The notes beneath the pieces are model-generated. The model was not told where the DNA came from, searched no databases, and was given only the letters and a program-made list of their open reading frames with translations. The position numbers and the translations under genes are program-made. Shown in pieces: positions 11,001 to 21,150 of a stretch of 64,000 nucleotides of DNA (positions are counted from its first letter, which is position 1; the number at the start of each line of letters is the position of its first letter). This DNA is from Elusimicrobiales bacterium. GTDB taxonomy: Bacteria; Elusimicrobiota; Elusimicrobia; Elusimicrobiales; UBA9959. The stretch is from positions 1-64,000 of the forward strand of contig JAVHLJ010000011.1 of assembly GCA_031082205.1 (NCBI GenBank), in the 5' to 3' direction.

Positions 11001-12143
11001 ATGGCCTTCATACGCGTGCTTCACGTGATAACCAGGCTGGACCTGGGCGGGGCCCAGGCCAACACCCTCTACACCGTAAAGAACCTCGACAAGGAACGCT
11101 TCTCGGCCTTCCTCGCCTGCGGGCACGGGGGCGAGCTGCAGAAGGACGCTCCCGACGGCGTCACGCTGCCGCTGCGGCACCTGGTGCGCGAGATCAGGCC
11201 GCTGGAGGACCTGCGCGCGCTCCTCGAACTGCGCCGCGCGATCAAGCGCCTCAAGCCCGACGTCGTCCACACCCACTCCTCCAAGGCCGGCATACTGGGC
11301 CGGCTGGCCGCCTTCTTCGCCGACGTCCCGGCCGTGGTGCACACCTTCCACGGCTTCGGCTTCAACGACAGGCAGCCCGCGCCCGTGCGCCTCTTCTACG
11401 TCCTGCTCGAGAAGCTCTGCGCCGGGCTCTCCGACGCGCTGGTCTTCGTCTCGTCCGCGAACATGTCCGAGGCCGCGGCGCGCGGCATAGGCGACAAGTC
11501 CCGCTACGCGCTTGTGCGCAGCGGCATAAAGCTCTCCGCCTACCCGGCGCCCGACGAGCGCGCCGAAAAGAGGTCGGAGCTGGGCATCCCCTACGGGGCG
11601 CCGCTGGTGGTATCCATCGGCAACCTCAAGCCGCAGAAGAACCCGGGCGATTTCTTCATAGCCGCGCGGCTGGCGGCCGAGCGCCACCCCGACGCCGCCT
11701 TCGTCTTCATCGGCGGCGGCGAGATGTCCCCGGCAGACTGGCGGCTGGCGGAACACCCGTCGCTCAAAGGCAGGCTCTTCCTGCCGGGCTGGAGGAGGGA
11801 CTCGGCGGCGATACTGGCCGCGGCGGACATCTTCGCCATGACCTCGCTGTGGGAAGGCCTGCCGCGCAGCCTGGTGGAGGCCCTGGCCACGGGCCTGCCG
11901 GCCGTCTGCTACGACGCCGACGGCGTGCGCGACATCCTCCGCGACGGGGAGAACGGCTTCCTGGTGAAACGCGGGGACACGGCCGCGATGGCGGAGAACA
12001 TCTCGCGGCTTATACGCGACCGCGAGCTGAGACGGCGCCTCGCCGACGGAGCCCGCGCGACCGACCTCTCGGAATTCGACATAGACGCCATGGTGCGCGC
12101 GCAGGAGCGCCTCTACCTCTCTCTGCTGGGGGAAAACCGATGA
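11001..12143 (+). CDS. Glycosyltransferase family 4
   Basis: The track ORF is over-extended; the real start is ATG 11001, 8 bp after the SpoIID-domain gene, giving 380 residues. It opens with RVLHVITRLDLGGAQANTLY (the donor-independent GT4 N-domain with a conserved GGAQ loop) and carries VVHTHSSKAGILGRLAA and HTFHGFGF, typical of GT4 enzymes that extend lipid-linked glycans. The C-domain has the GNLKPQKNP strand and the SLWEGLPRSLVEALATGLPAV segment containing the E-x7-E signature. It is cytoplasmic or membrane-associated and probably acts with the GT2 encoded next. The sugar and acceptor are unknown. Confidence 0.85.
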   Translation: MAFIRVLHVITRLDLGGAQANTLYTVKNLDKERFSAFLACGHGGELQKDAPDGVTLPLRHLVREIRPLEDLRALLELRRAIKRLKPDVVHTHSSKAGILGRLAAFFADVPAVVHTFHGFGFNDRQPAPVRLFYVLLEKLCAGLSDALVFVSSANMSEAAARGIGDKSRYALVRSGIKLSAYPAPDERAEKRSELGIPYGAPLVVSIGNLKPQKNPGDFFIAARLAAERHPDAAFVFIGGGEMSPADWRLAEHPSLKGRLFLPGWRRDSAAILAAADIFAMTSLWEGLPRSLVEALATGLPAVCYDADGVRDILRDGENGFLVKRGDTAAMAENISRLIRDRELRRRLADGARATDLSEFDIDAMVRAQERLYLSLLGENR

Positions 12144-13087
12144 GTCCCGAACTTTCCGTCATCATCCCGGTATTCAACGAGCGCGACAATGTCCTGGAAC
12201 TCTGGGACTCGCTTAAAGCCGCGCTCAAAACTCTCGACGGGGAATGGGAGTGCGTCTGGGTGGACGACGGCTCGACCGACGGCACCTGGGAGCTGCTCTC
12301 CGGCCTCGCGGACGCCGAGCCGGAATGCCGGGCGCTGTCGCTGGCGCGCAATTTCGGCCAGACGGCGGCGCTGAGCGCGGGCATAGCCGCGGCGCGGGGG
12401 GAATACATCGCCGCGCTGGACGGCGACCTGCAGAACGACCCGGCCGACATACCCGCGATGCTCGCGGCGGCCAGGGACGGCGCGGACGTGGTCAGCGGCT
12501 GGCGCCGGGACCGGAAGGACCCTTTCCTCAGCCGGGTGCTTCCCTCGGCGGCGGCGAACTGGCTCATCTCGGCCGTGACCGGCGTGCGCCTGCGCGACTA
12601 CGGCTGCACGCTGAAGGTTTACCGGGCCTCCTTCCTCAAGGAACTGGAGCTCTACGGCGAGATGCACCGCTTCCTGCCGGCGCTGGCCGGCTACCGCGGC
12701 GCCGTCATAAAGGAGACCCCGGTCGCCCACCGGCCCCGGCTGCGCGGCGGCTCCAAGTACGGCCTGGGCCGCACCTTCAAGGTGGCCCTGGACCTGCTGA
12801 CCGTCAAGTTCATGGGCGACTATCTCTCCAAGCCCATCTACGTCTTCGGCGGGGCCGGCCTGACGCTGGGCCTCTCGTCGGTGATAATGGCCGGGTGGAC
12901 CCTCTACAACAAACTGGCCAACGGCGTCTTCGTCAAGGACCAGCCCCTGTTCCTGGTCGCCATCTTCTTCGCGCTCGTAGGCATACAGTTCATTCTCCTC
13001 GGCCTCATCGCCGAGATGCTGATGCGCACCTACTACGGCTCCTCCGGCCGCCCGCCCTACCGCGTCCGCCGCCGCTCCGGCTTTTGA
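12140..13087 (+). CDS. Glycosyltransferase family 2, dolichyl-phosphate-mannose synthase/ArnC type
   Basis: Begins at ATG 12140, overlapping the GT4 stop as ATGA; 315 residues. The GT-A domain shows VIIPVFNERDNV, the DDGSTDGTW nucleotide-binding segment, and ALDGDLQNDPADIP with the DxD-like metal site. Two C-terminal membrane helices follow (about 232-255 and 270-295). This architecture belongs to ArnC/GtrB/DPM1 enzymes, which move a sugar from a nucleotide donor to polyprenyl phosphate for later use at the periplasmic face. It is probably the priming partner of the preceding GT4. Confidence 0.88.
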   Translation: MSPELSVIIPVFNERDNVLELWDSLKAALKTLDGEWECVWVDDGSTDGTWELLSGLADAEPECRALSLARNFGQTAALSAGIAAARGEYIAALDGDLQNDPADIPAMLAAARDGADVVSGWRRDRKDPFLSRVLPSAAANWLISAVTGVRLRDYGCTLKVYRASFLKELELYGEMHRFLPALAGYRGAVIKETPVAHRPRLRGGSKYGLGRTFKVALDLLTVKFMGDYLSKPIYVFGGAGLTLGLSSVIMAGWTLYNKLANGVFVKDQPLFLVAIFFALVGIQFILLGLIAEMLMRTYYGSSGRPPYRVRRRSGF

Positions 13088-13097
13088 TCCGGGCGGA

Positions 13098-13126
13098 TTG
13101 ACTTGCGGGCCGATAGTTAATATCTT
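13098..13126 (+). promoter_or_regulatory. Promoter of the yceD-rpmF-plsX-fabG-acpP-rnc operon
   Basis: TTGACT (-35), 17-base spacer, TATCTT (-10). The -10 ends 13 bases before the ATG of the yceD-like gene and no ribosome-binding site precedes that ATG, so the 5' leader would be only about 6 bases. Confidence 0.55.
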
Positions 13127-13139
13127 ATACGCTCTTATC

Positions 13140-13637
13140 ATGGAGAACGGAGAAAAGCCCGAACACAAGAGCAGCCCCTTCGTCTTCCGCCAGTCCGAGA
13201 TCCGGGCCGGCGGGGGCCTCCACCGCGTCATTGAGTGCGACACCGCCCTTTTCGCCGACGCCCTCAAGGGGACGGGAGAACTCCTCTCCCTCACTGCCGA
13301 AGCCGATTTCTCCGTCGGCAGCGGCGACCTCCTGCTGGAAGGGGGGATAAAGGCCTCCGCCGCCATGCCCTGCGACCGCTGCAACGCCGATTTCAAGGCC
13401 TCGCTCGCCGAATCTTTTGACGAGGTTTACGAATATTCAGTAGAATCAATAGACATCGAGGACCTGGTGCGCCAGGCCCTGGTGCTCGCGGTCCCGGCTA
13501 AGATTTTATGCTCGGACGGCTGCAAGGGACTCTGCCCCTCCTGCGGGGCGAACCTGAACGCCGGCCCCTGCAAGTGCGGTCCGGGGCAGGACGGCCCTTT
13601 CGGCGCCCTGCGCGATTTGAAGAACAAGGAGCCATGA
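13140..13637 (+). CDS. YceD/DUF177 family protein
   Basis: 165 residues from ATG 13140; the track start (a TTG at 13098) lies inside the -35 box and is rejected. The middle carries AAMPCDRCNADF, the conserved cysteine pair of YceD/DUF177 proteins, and the C-terminus has a Cys-rich zinc-binding stretch CSDGCKGLCPSCGANLN. The family is linked to 23S rRNA/ribosome accumulation and is almost always encoded directly before rpmF, as here (one base between them). It is the first gene of the fatty-acid/ribosome operon. Confidence 0.85.
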   Translation: MENGEKPEHKSSPFVFRQSEIRAGGGLHRVIECDTALFADALKGTGELLSLTAEADFSVGSGDLLLEGGIKASAAMPCDRCNADFKASLAESFDEVYEYSVESIDIEDLVRQALVLAVPAKILCSDGCKGLCPSCGANLNAGPCKCGPGQDGPFGALRDLKNKEP

Positions 13638-13638
13638 G

Positions 13639-13851
13639 ATGCCTAATCCCAAACGCAAACACACACCCTCGAGGCGGGATTCCCGCCGGGCGCAGAACTG
13701 GAAGCTGGAGCTGAAGTCCCTCGCCGGCTGCCCGCAGTGCGGCGCCGCGCGCCTGCCCCACCGGGTCTGCCCCTCCTGCGGCAGCTACAACGGCAAGGTA
13801 GAGCTGCCCCGCAAGGAAAAGAAGAAGGACGAAGAACAGCAGGGCAAGTAA
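13639..13851 (+). CDS. rpmF: 50S ribosomal protein L32
   Basis: 70 residues. It starts MPNPKRKHTPSRRDSRRA, the typical basic N-terminus of L32, and has a zinc ribbon with CPQC and CPSC, so it is the zinc-containing (C+) form. The C-terminus is a lysine/glutamate-rich tail a little longer than usual. It lies between yceD and plsX, the conserved order in many bacteria. Confidence 0.95.
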   Translation: MPNPKRKHTPSRRDSRRAQNWKLELKSLAGCPQCGAARLPHRVCPSCGSYNGKVELPRKEKKKDEEQQGK

Positions 13852-13860
13852 ACCCCCGCC

Positions 13861-14904
13861 ATGAGAATAGCCATCGACGCTCACGGCGGCGACTTCGGCC
13901 TGCGCCCGAACATCGAAGGCGCGATAGAGGCGCTCAAGCGCCTCGACCACGACGTCATCCTGGTCGGCAGGGACCCCGAGATACGGGAGGAACTGCGCCG
14001 CCTCGGCCTGGAGAACCCGCCCAGGCTGACCATAGTCCACGCCCCCCAGGTGGTGGAGATGGCCAGCGAGCCCGTCGAGGAATGCCGCAACAAGCCCAAC
14101 TCCTCGCTGATGGTCGCGGCCGAACTGGTGCGCGACGGCAAGGCCGACGGCATGATCTCCGCCGGCAACTCCGGCGCCGTCATGGTGGCCGCCCTGCTCA
14201 AGATGAAGCGCATCAGGGGCATACTGCGCCCCGCCCTGGCCGTGCCGTACCCGACCTACAAGGGCGTCAGCGTGCTGATGGACGCCGGCGCCAACACCGA
14301 CAACAAGCCCTGGCACCTGGCGCAGTTCGCCATGATGGGCGCCGTCTACTCTTCGGTCCTGCTGAAGAAGGACAACCCTTCCGTGGGCCTGCTCTCCGTC
14401 GGAGAGGAAGAGACCAAGGGCAACGCGCTGGTGCAGGAGACGCTGCCGCTGCTCAAGAACGTCGGCCTCAATTTCTACGGCCCCGTCGAGGGCAGGGACC
14501 TGCCCGCCGGACTCACCGACGTGGTGGTCACCGACGGTTTCACCGGCAATATCGTCCTCAAGCTCTCCGAGGGCCTGGCCAAGGTCATATTCAAGCTCAT
14601 CAAGGACCAGATCCACCGCAAGTTCACCTACAAGATAGGCGCGATGCTGATGAAGAAGCTCTTCAAGGACCTCAAGGTCCGCCTCAGCGACGACGAGTAC
14701 GGCGGCGCCCCGCTTCTGGGCGTCAACGGCGTGGCCATAATCTGCCACGGCAAGTCCACGCCCAAGGCCATCTTCAGCGCCATCCGCCTGGCCGGAGAAC
14801 TCGCCGCCTCGGGCCTGGCCGAACAGATAGCGAAGCGGATGGACGCGGTCAAAGCTTCCATGGAGAAGAACCCCGAGCGCGAAGAGGAAGAACAGAAGGC
14901 ATGA
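13861..14904 (+). CDS. plsX: Phosphate acyltransferase PlsX
   Basis: 347 residues. It begins MRIAIDAHGGDFGLRPN (canonical MxIAxDAMGGDxxP) and includes ADGMISAGNSGAVMVAALL and VVVTDGFTGNIVLKLSEG, all PlsX hallmarks. It makes acyl-phosphate from acyl-ACP, the entry to phosphatidic acid synthesis via PlsY/PlsC, at the cytoplasmic membrane surface. The normally conserved M of DAMGGD is H here. The stop overlaps the fabG start as ATGA. Confidence 0.95.
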   Translation: MRIAIDAHGGDFGLRPNIEGAIEALKRLDHDVILVGRDPEIREELRRLGLENPPRLTIVHAPQVVEMASEPVEECRNKPNSSLMVAAELVRDGKADGMISAGNSGAVMVAALLKMKRIRGILRPALAVPYPTYKGVSVLMDAGANTDNKPWHLAQFAMMGAVYSSVLLKKDNPSVGLLSVGEEETKGNALVQETLPLLKNVGLNFYGPVEGRDLPAGLTDVVVTDGFTGNIVLKLSEGLAKVIFKLIKDQIHRKFTYKIGAMLMKKLFKDLKVRLSDDEYGGAPLLGVNGVAIICHGKSTPKAIFSAIRLAGELAASGLAEQIAKRMDAVKASMEKNPEREEEEQKA

Positions 14905-15647
14905 AGCAGCTCGAAGGACTTTCGGCGCTGGTCACCGGGGGCGCGCGCGGCATAGGACTGGAAATAGCCTCAGCTTTCGCCCGCGAAGGCGCCTCGGTGC
15001 TGCTCGGCGACGTTTCCGCCGACGAGGCCGCCGCCGCGGCGGCCGGCCTGGCCTCCGCCAACGGCGTCAAAGCGGCCGGCATACGCCTCGACGTGACCGA
15101 CGCCGCCTCGTGCGAGGCCGCGATAGAAGAGTCGGTCAAGACTTTCGGCAAGCTGGACATACTGGTCAACAACGCCGGGATAACGAAGGACAACCTGGTC
15201 CTGCGCATGAAGCCCGAGGATTTCGACGCGGTCATCTCGGTGAACCTCAAGGGCTCTTTCCTGATGTCCAAAGCCGCGGCGAAGGTCATGCTGCGCGCCA
15301 GGACCGGGCGCATAATAAACATCTCGTCCGTAGTCGGGCAGGCGGGCCAGGCGGGGCAGGCCAACTACTCGGCCTCCAAGGCGGGGCTCATCGGCCTGAC
15401 CAAGTCCCTGGCCAAGGAATTCGCCCCCCGCGGCGTGCTGGTCAACGCCATCGCCCCCGGTTTCATAGAGACGCGGATGACCGACGCGCTGAAGGACGAG
15501 GCCAAGGCCGCCGTCACGGCCCTGATACCGCTCGAGCGCTTCGGCAAGCCCGCCGACGTGGCCGGCGCCGCCCTGTTCCTGGCCGGCCCCCATTCGTCCT
15601 ACATAACCGGCCAGGTGCTGGCCGTCAACGGCGGCATGTACATCTGA
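14901..15647 (+). CDS. fabG: 3-oxoacyl-ACP reductase FabG
   Basis: 248 residues from ATG 14901 (the track ORF is extended in a false frame). A short-chain dehydrogenase with the cofactor loop TGGARGIG (about residue 12), NNAGITKD (about 88), catalytic Ser in INISSVVGQAGQ, and the YSASK catalytic Tyr-Lys motif. The C-terminus GQVLAVNGGMYI is typical of FabG. It catalyses NADPH-dependent reduction in fatty-acid elongation. It is encoded between plsX and acpP, which supports the FabG assignment over other SDRs. Confidence 0.93.
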   Translation: MKQLEGLSALVTGGARGIGLEIASAFAREGASVLLGDVSADEAAAAAAGLASANGVKAAGIRLDVTDAASCEAAIEESVKTFGKLDILVNNAGITKDNLVLRMKPEDFDAVISVNLKGSFLMSKAAAKVMLRARTGRIINISSVVGQAGQAGQANYSASKAGLIGLTKSLAKEFAPRGVLVNAIAPGFIETRMTDALKDEAKAAVTALIPLERFGKPADVAGAALFLAGPHSSYITGQVLAVNGGMYI

Positions 15648-15686
15648 TTTAAAGTCTAGCGACTTAAGAGACCGTAAGGAGATACA

Positions 15687-15932
15687 ATGGCGGAAAACAT
15701 AGAAGAGAAAGTGAAGAAGATAATCGTCGAGCAGCTCGCGGTGGACGCCGCCGACGTCACGCTCCAGGCCCAGTTCGTCCAGGACCTCGGCGCGGACTCC
15801 CTCGACACCGTCGAACTCGTCATGGCCCTGGAAGAGGCCTTCGACATAGAGATCCCCGACGAGGACGCCGAGAAGATCAAGACCGTGGGCGAGGCCGTCA
15901 ACTACATAAACGCGAAGGCCGCCAAGGGCTGA
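15687..15932 (+). CDS. acpP: Acyl carrier protein
   Basis: 81 residues, acidic, with the phosphopantetheine attachment serine in [17 protein letters not shown] (about residue 38). It carries growing acyl chains in fatty-acid synthesis. A strong AAGGAG site sits 7 bases before the ATG, unusual in an operon that otherwise uses overlapping starts, and fits the high translation this protein needs. Confidence 0.97.
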   Translation: MAENIEEKVKKIIVEQLAVDAADVTLQAQFVQDLGADSLDTVELVMALEEAFDIEIPDEDAEKIKTVGEAVNYINAKAAKG

Positions 15933-15950
15933 TAACCCGGGAGCGCCGCG

Positions 15951-16637
15951 ATGCCTCCCATAGAGGAAGTCATCGGTTATTCCTTCAGGGATAAGGATCT
16001 CCTGAGGACGGCGCTCACTCACAAGTCCTACGCCGCCGAGCAGAGTTCGGCGGACTGCAACGAAAGGCTGGAATTCCTGGGCGACAGCGTGCTCGGTCTC
16101 GCTGTCGCCCGGTATCTTTACGGGGAGCACCCCGGCAGGGACGAAGGCCACCTCTCCAAGCTCAAATCCTTCCTCGTCTCGCGCCAGAACCTCGCGGCCT
16201 GGGCGCGCTCCATAAACCTCGGAGAGCACCTCCTGCTCGGCGTGGGCGAGGCCCAGACCGGCGGAAAGAAGCGTACCAGCATACTCGCCAACTCGCTCGA
16301 GGCCCTGCTGGCCGCGGTCTACCTCGACGGCGGCATGGCCGAAGCCGAACGGCTGGTGCTGGGCTGGCTCTCCTCTTCGGAACCCGAGGAACCCGAGGCC
16401 GACCACAAGAGCCGGCTGCAGGAGATGATACAGAAGAAGCATCACCGCACGCCGGAGTACGAGATCATCCGCTCCGAGGGCCCCGAACACGACAAGAACT
16501 TCACCATCAACGTCCGGCTGGGCCGCAAGGTGCTGGGCATGGGCTCCGGCAAGAACAAGAAAGAAGCGCAGCAGGCCGCGGCCCGCAACGCCCTCGACTA
16601 CCTCGAACACAATGAGCTCGGCAAGGACGAGATCTAG
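15951..16637 (+). CDS. rnc: Ribonuclease III
   Basis: 228 residues. The catalytic signature ERLEFLGDSVLGLAV is at about residues 36-50, with further acidic residues in LEALLAAVYLDGG, followed by a C-terminal double-stranded-RNA-binding domain (about 155-225; KNKKEAQQAAARNAL). It processes rRNA precursors and other double-stranded RNA. It follows acpP as in many bacteria. Its 3' end overlaps the lipoprotein gene by 26 bp. Confidence 0.95.
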   Translation: MPPIEEVIGYSFRDKDLLRTALTHKSYAAEQSSADCNERLEFLGDSVLGLAVARYLYGEHPGRDEGHLSKLKSFLVSRQNLAAWARSINLGEHLLLGVGEAQTGGKKRTSILANSLEALLAAVYLDGGMAEAERLVLGWLSSSEPEEPEADHKSRLQEMIQKKHHRTPEYEIIRSEGPEHDKNFTINVRLGRKVLGMGSGKNKKEAQQAAARNALDYLEHNELGKDEI

Positions 16638-17235
16638 CCTCGCGCTGCCGGCGCTGCTGCTCTTCCTCTGCTCCTGCTCCGGAGGGGAAAAGGCTCCCTC
16701 CTTCGCTCCCGGCGACTACGCCGTCTACCGCTATTCCGGCTCCTACCGCGAAAAACCCGTCACGCTAACGCGCACGGTCGCGGCCGCCCCGAAGGGCGGC
16801 GACATTATTTTCCTGAACGAATGGGAGAGCGGCGGAGAGAGGCGGGCCTGGCGGGAGCATATCGCCCCGCGGCCATACGACCTGTCCCACAATCTGGCCT
16901 CCCGCCTGGAGGTCCCCGACGGCAAAAGCTGGAAGGAGATCCCCAACCCGGACAACATGGAACTCTTCCGCCTGAGGGAAGGGACCCTGTTCAACCCGCA
17001 GGGACTGCCCCGACTGCGCAAGGAGGAACCCGCCGAATTCGAGGCGGGGGGAAAGAAGTATCCCTGCGTGAGGAAGACCTACAGGGCCATGGCTGGCGGC
17101 AGGAGGGTGGCGCTGACCAGGCTGGAAGCCGAAGGCTTCAAGTGGGGCGTTCTGCTGGAAGAGTACGCCGTCGTCCAGCCGCCCGAACCGATATTCAGGA
17201 ACGAGCTTATCGAAGAGGGGAACCGAAAGCCCTGA
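16612..17235 (+). CDS. Putative lipoprotein of unknown function
   Basis: 207 residues with a basic N-terminus, a hydrophobic segment and a lipobox-like LFLCSC, so it is predicted to be lipid-anchored in the envelope. The mature part has GDYAVYRYSGSYREKP and EWESGGERRAW and looks beta-rich, but I do not recognise a named family. The start overlaps rnc by 26 bp. Its 3' end overlaps the convergent NDUFA9-like gene by 29 bp. Confidence 0.6.
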   Translation: MSSARTRSSLALPALLLFLCSCSGGEKAPSFAPGDYAVYRYSGSYREKPVTLTRTVAAAPKGGDIIFLNEWESGGERRAWREHIAPRPYDLSHNLASRLEVPDGKSWKEIPNPDNMELFRLREGTLFNPQGLPRLRKEEPAEFEAGGKKYPCVRKTYRAMAGGRRVALTRLEAEGFKWGVLLEEYAVVQPPEPIFRNELIEEGNRKP

Positions 17236-18070
17236 CCGGGGCCCTCCCCAGCAGGTCCTCCGCCCCCCTGTATCTTCCCGAGAAAACATTGTCCGCCGCC
17301 GTCATGAGGTACTGGTCGCGCGTCATCGGCGGGTCGGGCAGCAGCGCCAGCAGCGGCAGCGCCGGCGCGAAGAAGGACCGCGGCAGCCCCAGCACCGCCC
17401 GCCTTATCCCCAGCGCCCGCAGCGAAGCCCTGAAGAAATCCGCGTAGCTCATCCTCTCCGGCCCGCAGAGCTCGAATACCTCGCACTTGATATCCGGCTC
17501 AAGAGCCCGCACGGCGCATTCCGCCGCGTCGGACAAAGCTACGGGCTGAAGAAGTCGGTCCGAAGGAGCGGCGAGCACGGGAGCGAAGCGCGCCAGTCCC
17601 CGCAGGTCGTCGAAGAATTTCTGTCCCGGACCCACTATGACGGAAGGCCGGAGCGCCGCCCATTCCAGCCGGGAGGCCGCCAGCGCGTCCTCGGCCAGGC
17701 CCTTGGCGCGCAGGTAGCGGCTGGGCGACGAAGCGTCGGCCCCCAGCGCCGATATCTGCACGAACCTGCGAGTCCCGGCGGCCGCGGCGCCCTCCAGCAG
17801 CCTGTGCGTGTAATCGAGATTGACCCGCTCGAAGGTGACGCCCTCCGCCGGGCGTTCCTTCAATATACCGAGGAAATTGATGATCGCGTCGGGCCGGTGT
17901 TCTTCCGCCACCGCGGCCAGGTCCTCCCTGAACCGCGCCCCGTAAGGCCGCAGGTCCGGCGGAAGCGAGGACGGCGAGCGCGAGGGAATGACCAGTTCAT
18001 GGCGCCCGGCCAGGAGCCTGGCCACCGCGCCGCCGAAAAAACCTCCGCCTCCCGCCAGAAGGACCTTCAT
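17207..18070 (-). CDS. NDUFA9-like NAD(P)-binding protein
   Basis: The track ORF is over-extended; ATG 18070 gives MKVLLAGGGGFFGGAVARLL, a Rossmann GxGGxxG nucleotide-binding start, and 287 residues. It is an atypical SDR: the order FVQISALGA ... YLRAKGLAEDALAAS matches NDUFA9-like/complex-I-associated proteins in which YxxxK is replaced by YLRAK. It includes LRPSVIVGPGQKFF. It is divergent from nuoA with only 70 bp between the starts, which supports a link to complex I or quinone chemistry, but this is inferred. Confidence 0.75.
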   Translation of the reverse strand: MKVLLAGGGGFFGGAVARLLAGRHELVIPSRSPSSLPPDLRPYGARFREDLAAVAEEHRPDAIINFLGILKERPAEGVTFERVNLDYTHRLLEGAAAAGTRRFVQISALGADASSPSRYLRAKGLAEDALAASRLEWAALRPSVIVGPGQKFFDDLRGLARFAPVLAAPSDRLLQPVALSDAAECAVRALEPDIKCEVFELCGPERMSYADFFRASLRALGIRRAVLGLPRSFFAPALPLLALLPDPPMTRDQYLMTAADNVFSGRYRGAEDLLGRAPVRAFGSPLR

Positions 18071-18120
18071 GCCACCGATTCTACAAAATTTGGGGCGGCG
18101 GCCTAAAAGCCGGCTTATTT

Positions 18121-18129
18121 TGATAAAAT
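18121..18129 (+). promoter_or_regulatory. Extended -10 promoter of the nuo operon
   Basis: TGATAAAAT is an extended -10 (TGn plus TAAAAT) that ends 11 bases before the nuoA ATG. No good -35 is visible at the right spacing, as expected for extended -10 promoters. There is no ribosome-binding site before nuoA, so the leader would be only a few bases. Confidence 0.55.
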
Positions 18130-18140
18130 TAAATATCTTT

Positions 18141-18494
18141 ATGGACAACTACGCGGCGACGCTCATAGTGGCCGGCTTCGGCCTGGCGGTAGCGGGGGGG
18201 ATGACGATACTCGCCATCCTCCTCGGCCCGCGCAGCCGCGGCGCCGTCAAGGACCTGCCCTTCGAATGCGGCATGCCGGCGGCGCAGAAGTCCGCCACCG
18301 CCATCCCGGTCAATTTCTACCTGGTCGCCATACTCTTCGTCATGTTCGACATAGAGATAGTCTTCCTCTACCCCTGGGCCGTCTCTTTCCGCCAGCTCGG
18401 CCCCGGCGCGCTGGCCGCCATGGCGGCCTTCATCCTGGTGCTGGGCGCCGGCTTGGCCTACGCCATAAGGAGGGGCGCGCTCGAATGGGACTAG
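18141..18494 (+). CDS. nuoA: NADH-quinone oxidoreductase subunit A
   Basis: 117 residues with three membrane helices. It has FECGMPAAQKSATAIPVNFYLVA in the loop and helix 2, and MFDIEIVFLYPWA, both NuoA signatures. It is the first gene of a full nuoA-N operon and part of the membrane arm near the quinone site. The track ORF begins upstream in the same frame; ATG 18141 is chosen by homology and by the promoter position. The stop overlaps nuoB by 10 bp. Confidence 0.93.
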   Translation: MDNYAATLIVAGFGLAVAGGMTILAILLGPRSRGAVKDLPFECGMPAAQKSATAIPVNFYLVAILFVMFDIEIVFLYPWAVSFRQLGPGALAAMAAFILVLGAGLAYAIRRGALEWD

Positions 18495-18973
18495 AGACGC
18501 TCTTCGGCAATTCTTTCCTCACCACCCGCCTCGACGAGGCGATAAACTGGGGCCGCAAGTATTCCTTCTTCCAGTACCCCTTCGTCACCGCCTGCTGCGG
18601 CATGGAGTTCATGAGCGCCTGGGCCTCCACCTACGACATAGCCCGCTTCGGCGCCGAGTACCCGCGGTTCTCGCCGCGCCAGGCCGACGTGCTCTTCGTG
18701 GTCGGCACGGTCAACGAGAAGCTGGCCCCCGTGCTGCGCCGCGTCTACGACCAGATGTGCGAGCCCAAGTGGGTCGTCTCTTTCGGCGTCTGCGCCACCT
18801 CCGGCGGCTTCTACGACAATTACGCCACCGTGCAGGGCATAGACAAGATAATCCCCGTCGATATCTACATACCCGGCTGCCCGCCGCGCCCCGAGGCCGT
18901 CCTCGACGCGCTGATCAAGCTGCAGGAAAAGGTCTCCCGGGAATCCGTGCTGGACAAAAAACATGCCCGCTGA
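18485..18973 (+). CDS. nuoB: NADH-quinone oxidoreductase subunit B
   Basis: 162 residues. It carries the N2 cluster ligands: the Cys-Cys pair in TACCGMEFMS, Cys in VSFGVCATSGG, and Cys in IPGCPPRPE. NuoB holds the terminal [4Fe-4S] cluster next to the quinone site at the NuoD interface. Its start at 18485 is inside the end of nuoA. Confidence 0.96.
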   Translation: MGLETLFGNSFLTTRLDEAINWGRKYSFFQYPFVTACCGMEFMSAWASTYDIARFGAEYPRFSPRQADVLFVVGTVNEKLAPVLRRVYDQMCEPKWVVSFGVCATSGGFYDNYATVQGIDKIIPVDIYIPGCPPRPEAVLDALIKLQEKVSRESVLDKKHAR

Positions 18974-19438
18974 GAACATCCTGGAGACGCTGAAGGCGAA
19001 ACTCGGCGGCAAGGTCGCCGAAACCGGCTCTTTCCGCGGCGACGACACCGCCGTCATCGCGCCCGAAGCCTGGCTGGAGGCCGCCTCCCTGCTCAAGAAA
19101 GAGCTGGGCTTCGATTTCCTCATGGACCTCTGCGGCGCGGACTACCTGCCCCGCGAACCCCGCTTCGAAGTCGTCTGCCATTTCTACAGCTCGAAGACCA
19201 ACGCCCGCCTGCGCCTAAAAACCCGGCTGGCCGGCGAAAAACCCGCCGTGGACTCCCTGACTTCCCTCTGGCTTTCCGCCGACTGGTTCGAGCGCGAGGC
19301 CTGGGACATGTACGGCATAGATTTCAAGGGGCATCCCGACCTGCGCCGCCTGCTCATGTACGACTCCTTCGAGGGCCACCCCCTGCGCAAGGACTACCCG
19401 CTCAAAGGCCGCCAGCCGAGGATAGACCACAAAGACTG

Positions 19439-19439
<1 letters not shown>
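18963..19439 (+). CDS. nuoC: NADH-quinone oxidoreductase subunit C
   Basis: 158 residues. The 30-kDa subunit signature is present: WFEREAWDMYGIDFKGHPDLR and the C-terminal EGHPLRKDYPLKG. It overlaps nuoB by 11 bp and nuoD by one base (TGATG). NuoC and NuoD are separate genes here, not fused as in E. coli. It is part of the peripheral arm. Confidence 0.95.
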
Positions 19440-20652
<1,213 letters not shown>

Positions 20653-20656
<4 letters not shown>

Positions 20657-21150
20657 AGAAATTCAAGTTCTCCCCGGAATTCAACACCAGGGTGGCCGCC
20701 ACGGTCGCCAGGTACCCCCGCGCCGACGCCGCGCTGATACCGCTGATGCAGGAAGTACAGCGCGAGCTGGGCCATTTCCCCGAAGAGGCCGCCCAGGCGC
20801 TGGCCAATCTCCTGGGGATATCCTACGCCCGCGTAAAGGGCGTGCTGACTTTCTATACCATGTTCCGCCGCGAACCCGGGGGGAGATACCTTCTCCAGGT
20901 CTGCCGCAACCTCTCCTGCCACATGGCCGGCTCGGTCAAGCTGCTCGAATATCTCAAGGGCCGCCTTGGCGTAGAGGAAGGCGGCACCACCCACGACGGG
21001 CTTTTCACGCTGGTAGCGGTCGAATGCCTGGGTTCCTGCGGCACGGCCCCGGTCATGATGGTCAACGACGATTACCACGAGAACCTGACGGTCGAGAAGC
21101 TCGACAAGCTGATCTCCGACCTGCGGGCGGCGGCGAAGGCGCAGAAATAA
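20653..21150 (+). CDS. nuoE: NADH-quinone oxidoreductase subunit E
   Basis: 165 residues from ATG 20653 (track ORF over-extended); overlaps nuoD as ATGA. The [2Fe-2S] ligands are in VCRNLSCHMAG and VECLGSCGTAP. It forms part of the NADH-oxidising module with NuoF and NuoG. Presence of E, F and G means this is an NADH-type complex I rather than the 11-subunit ferredoxin or F420 form. Confidence 0.94.
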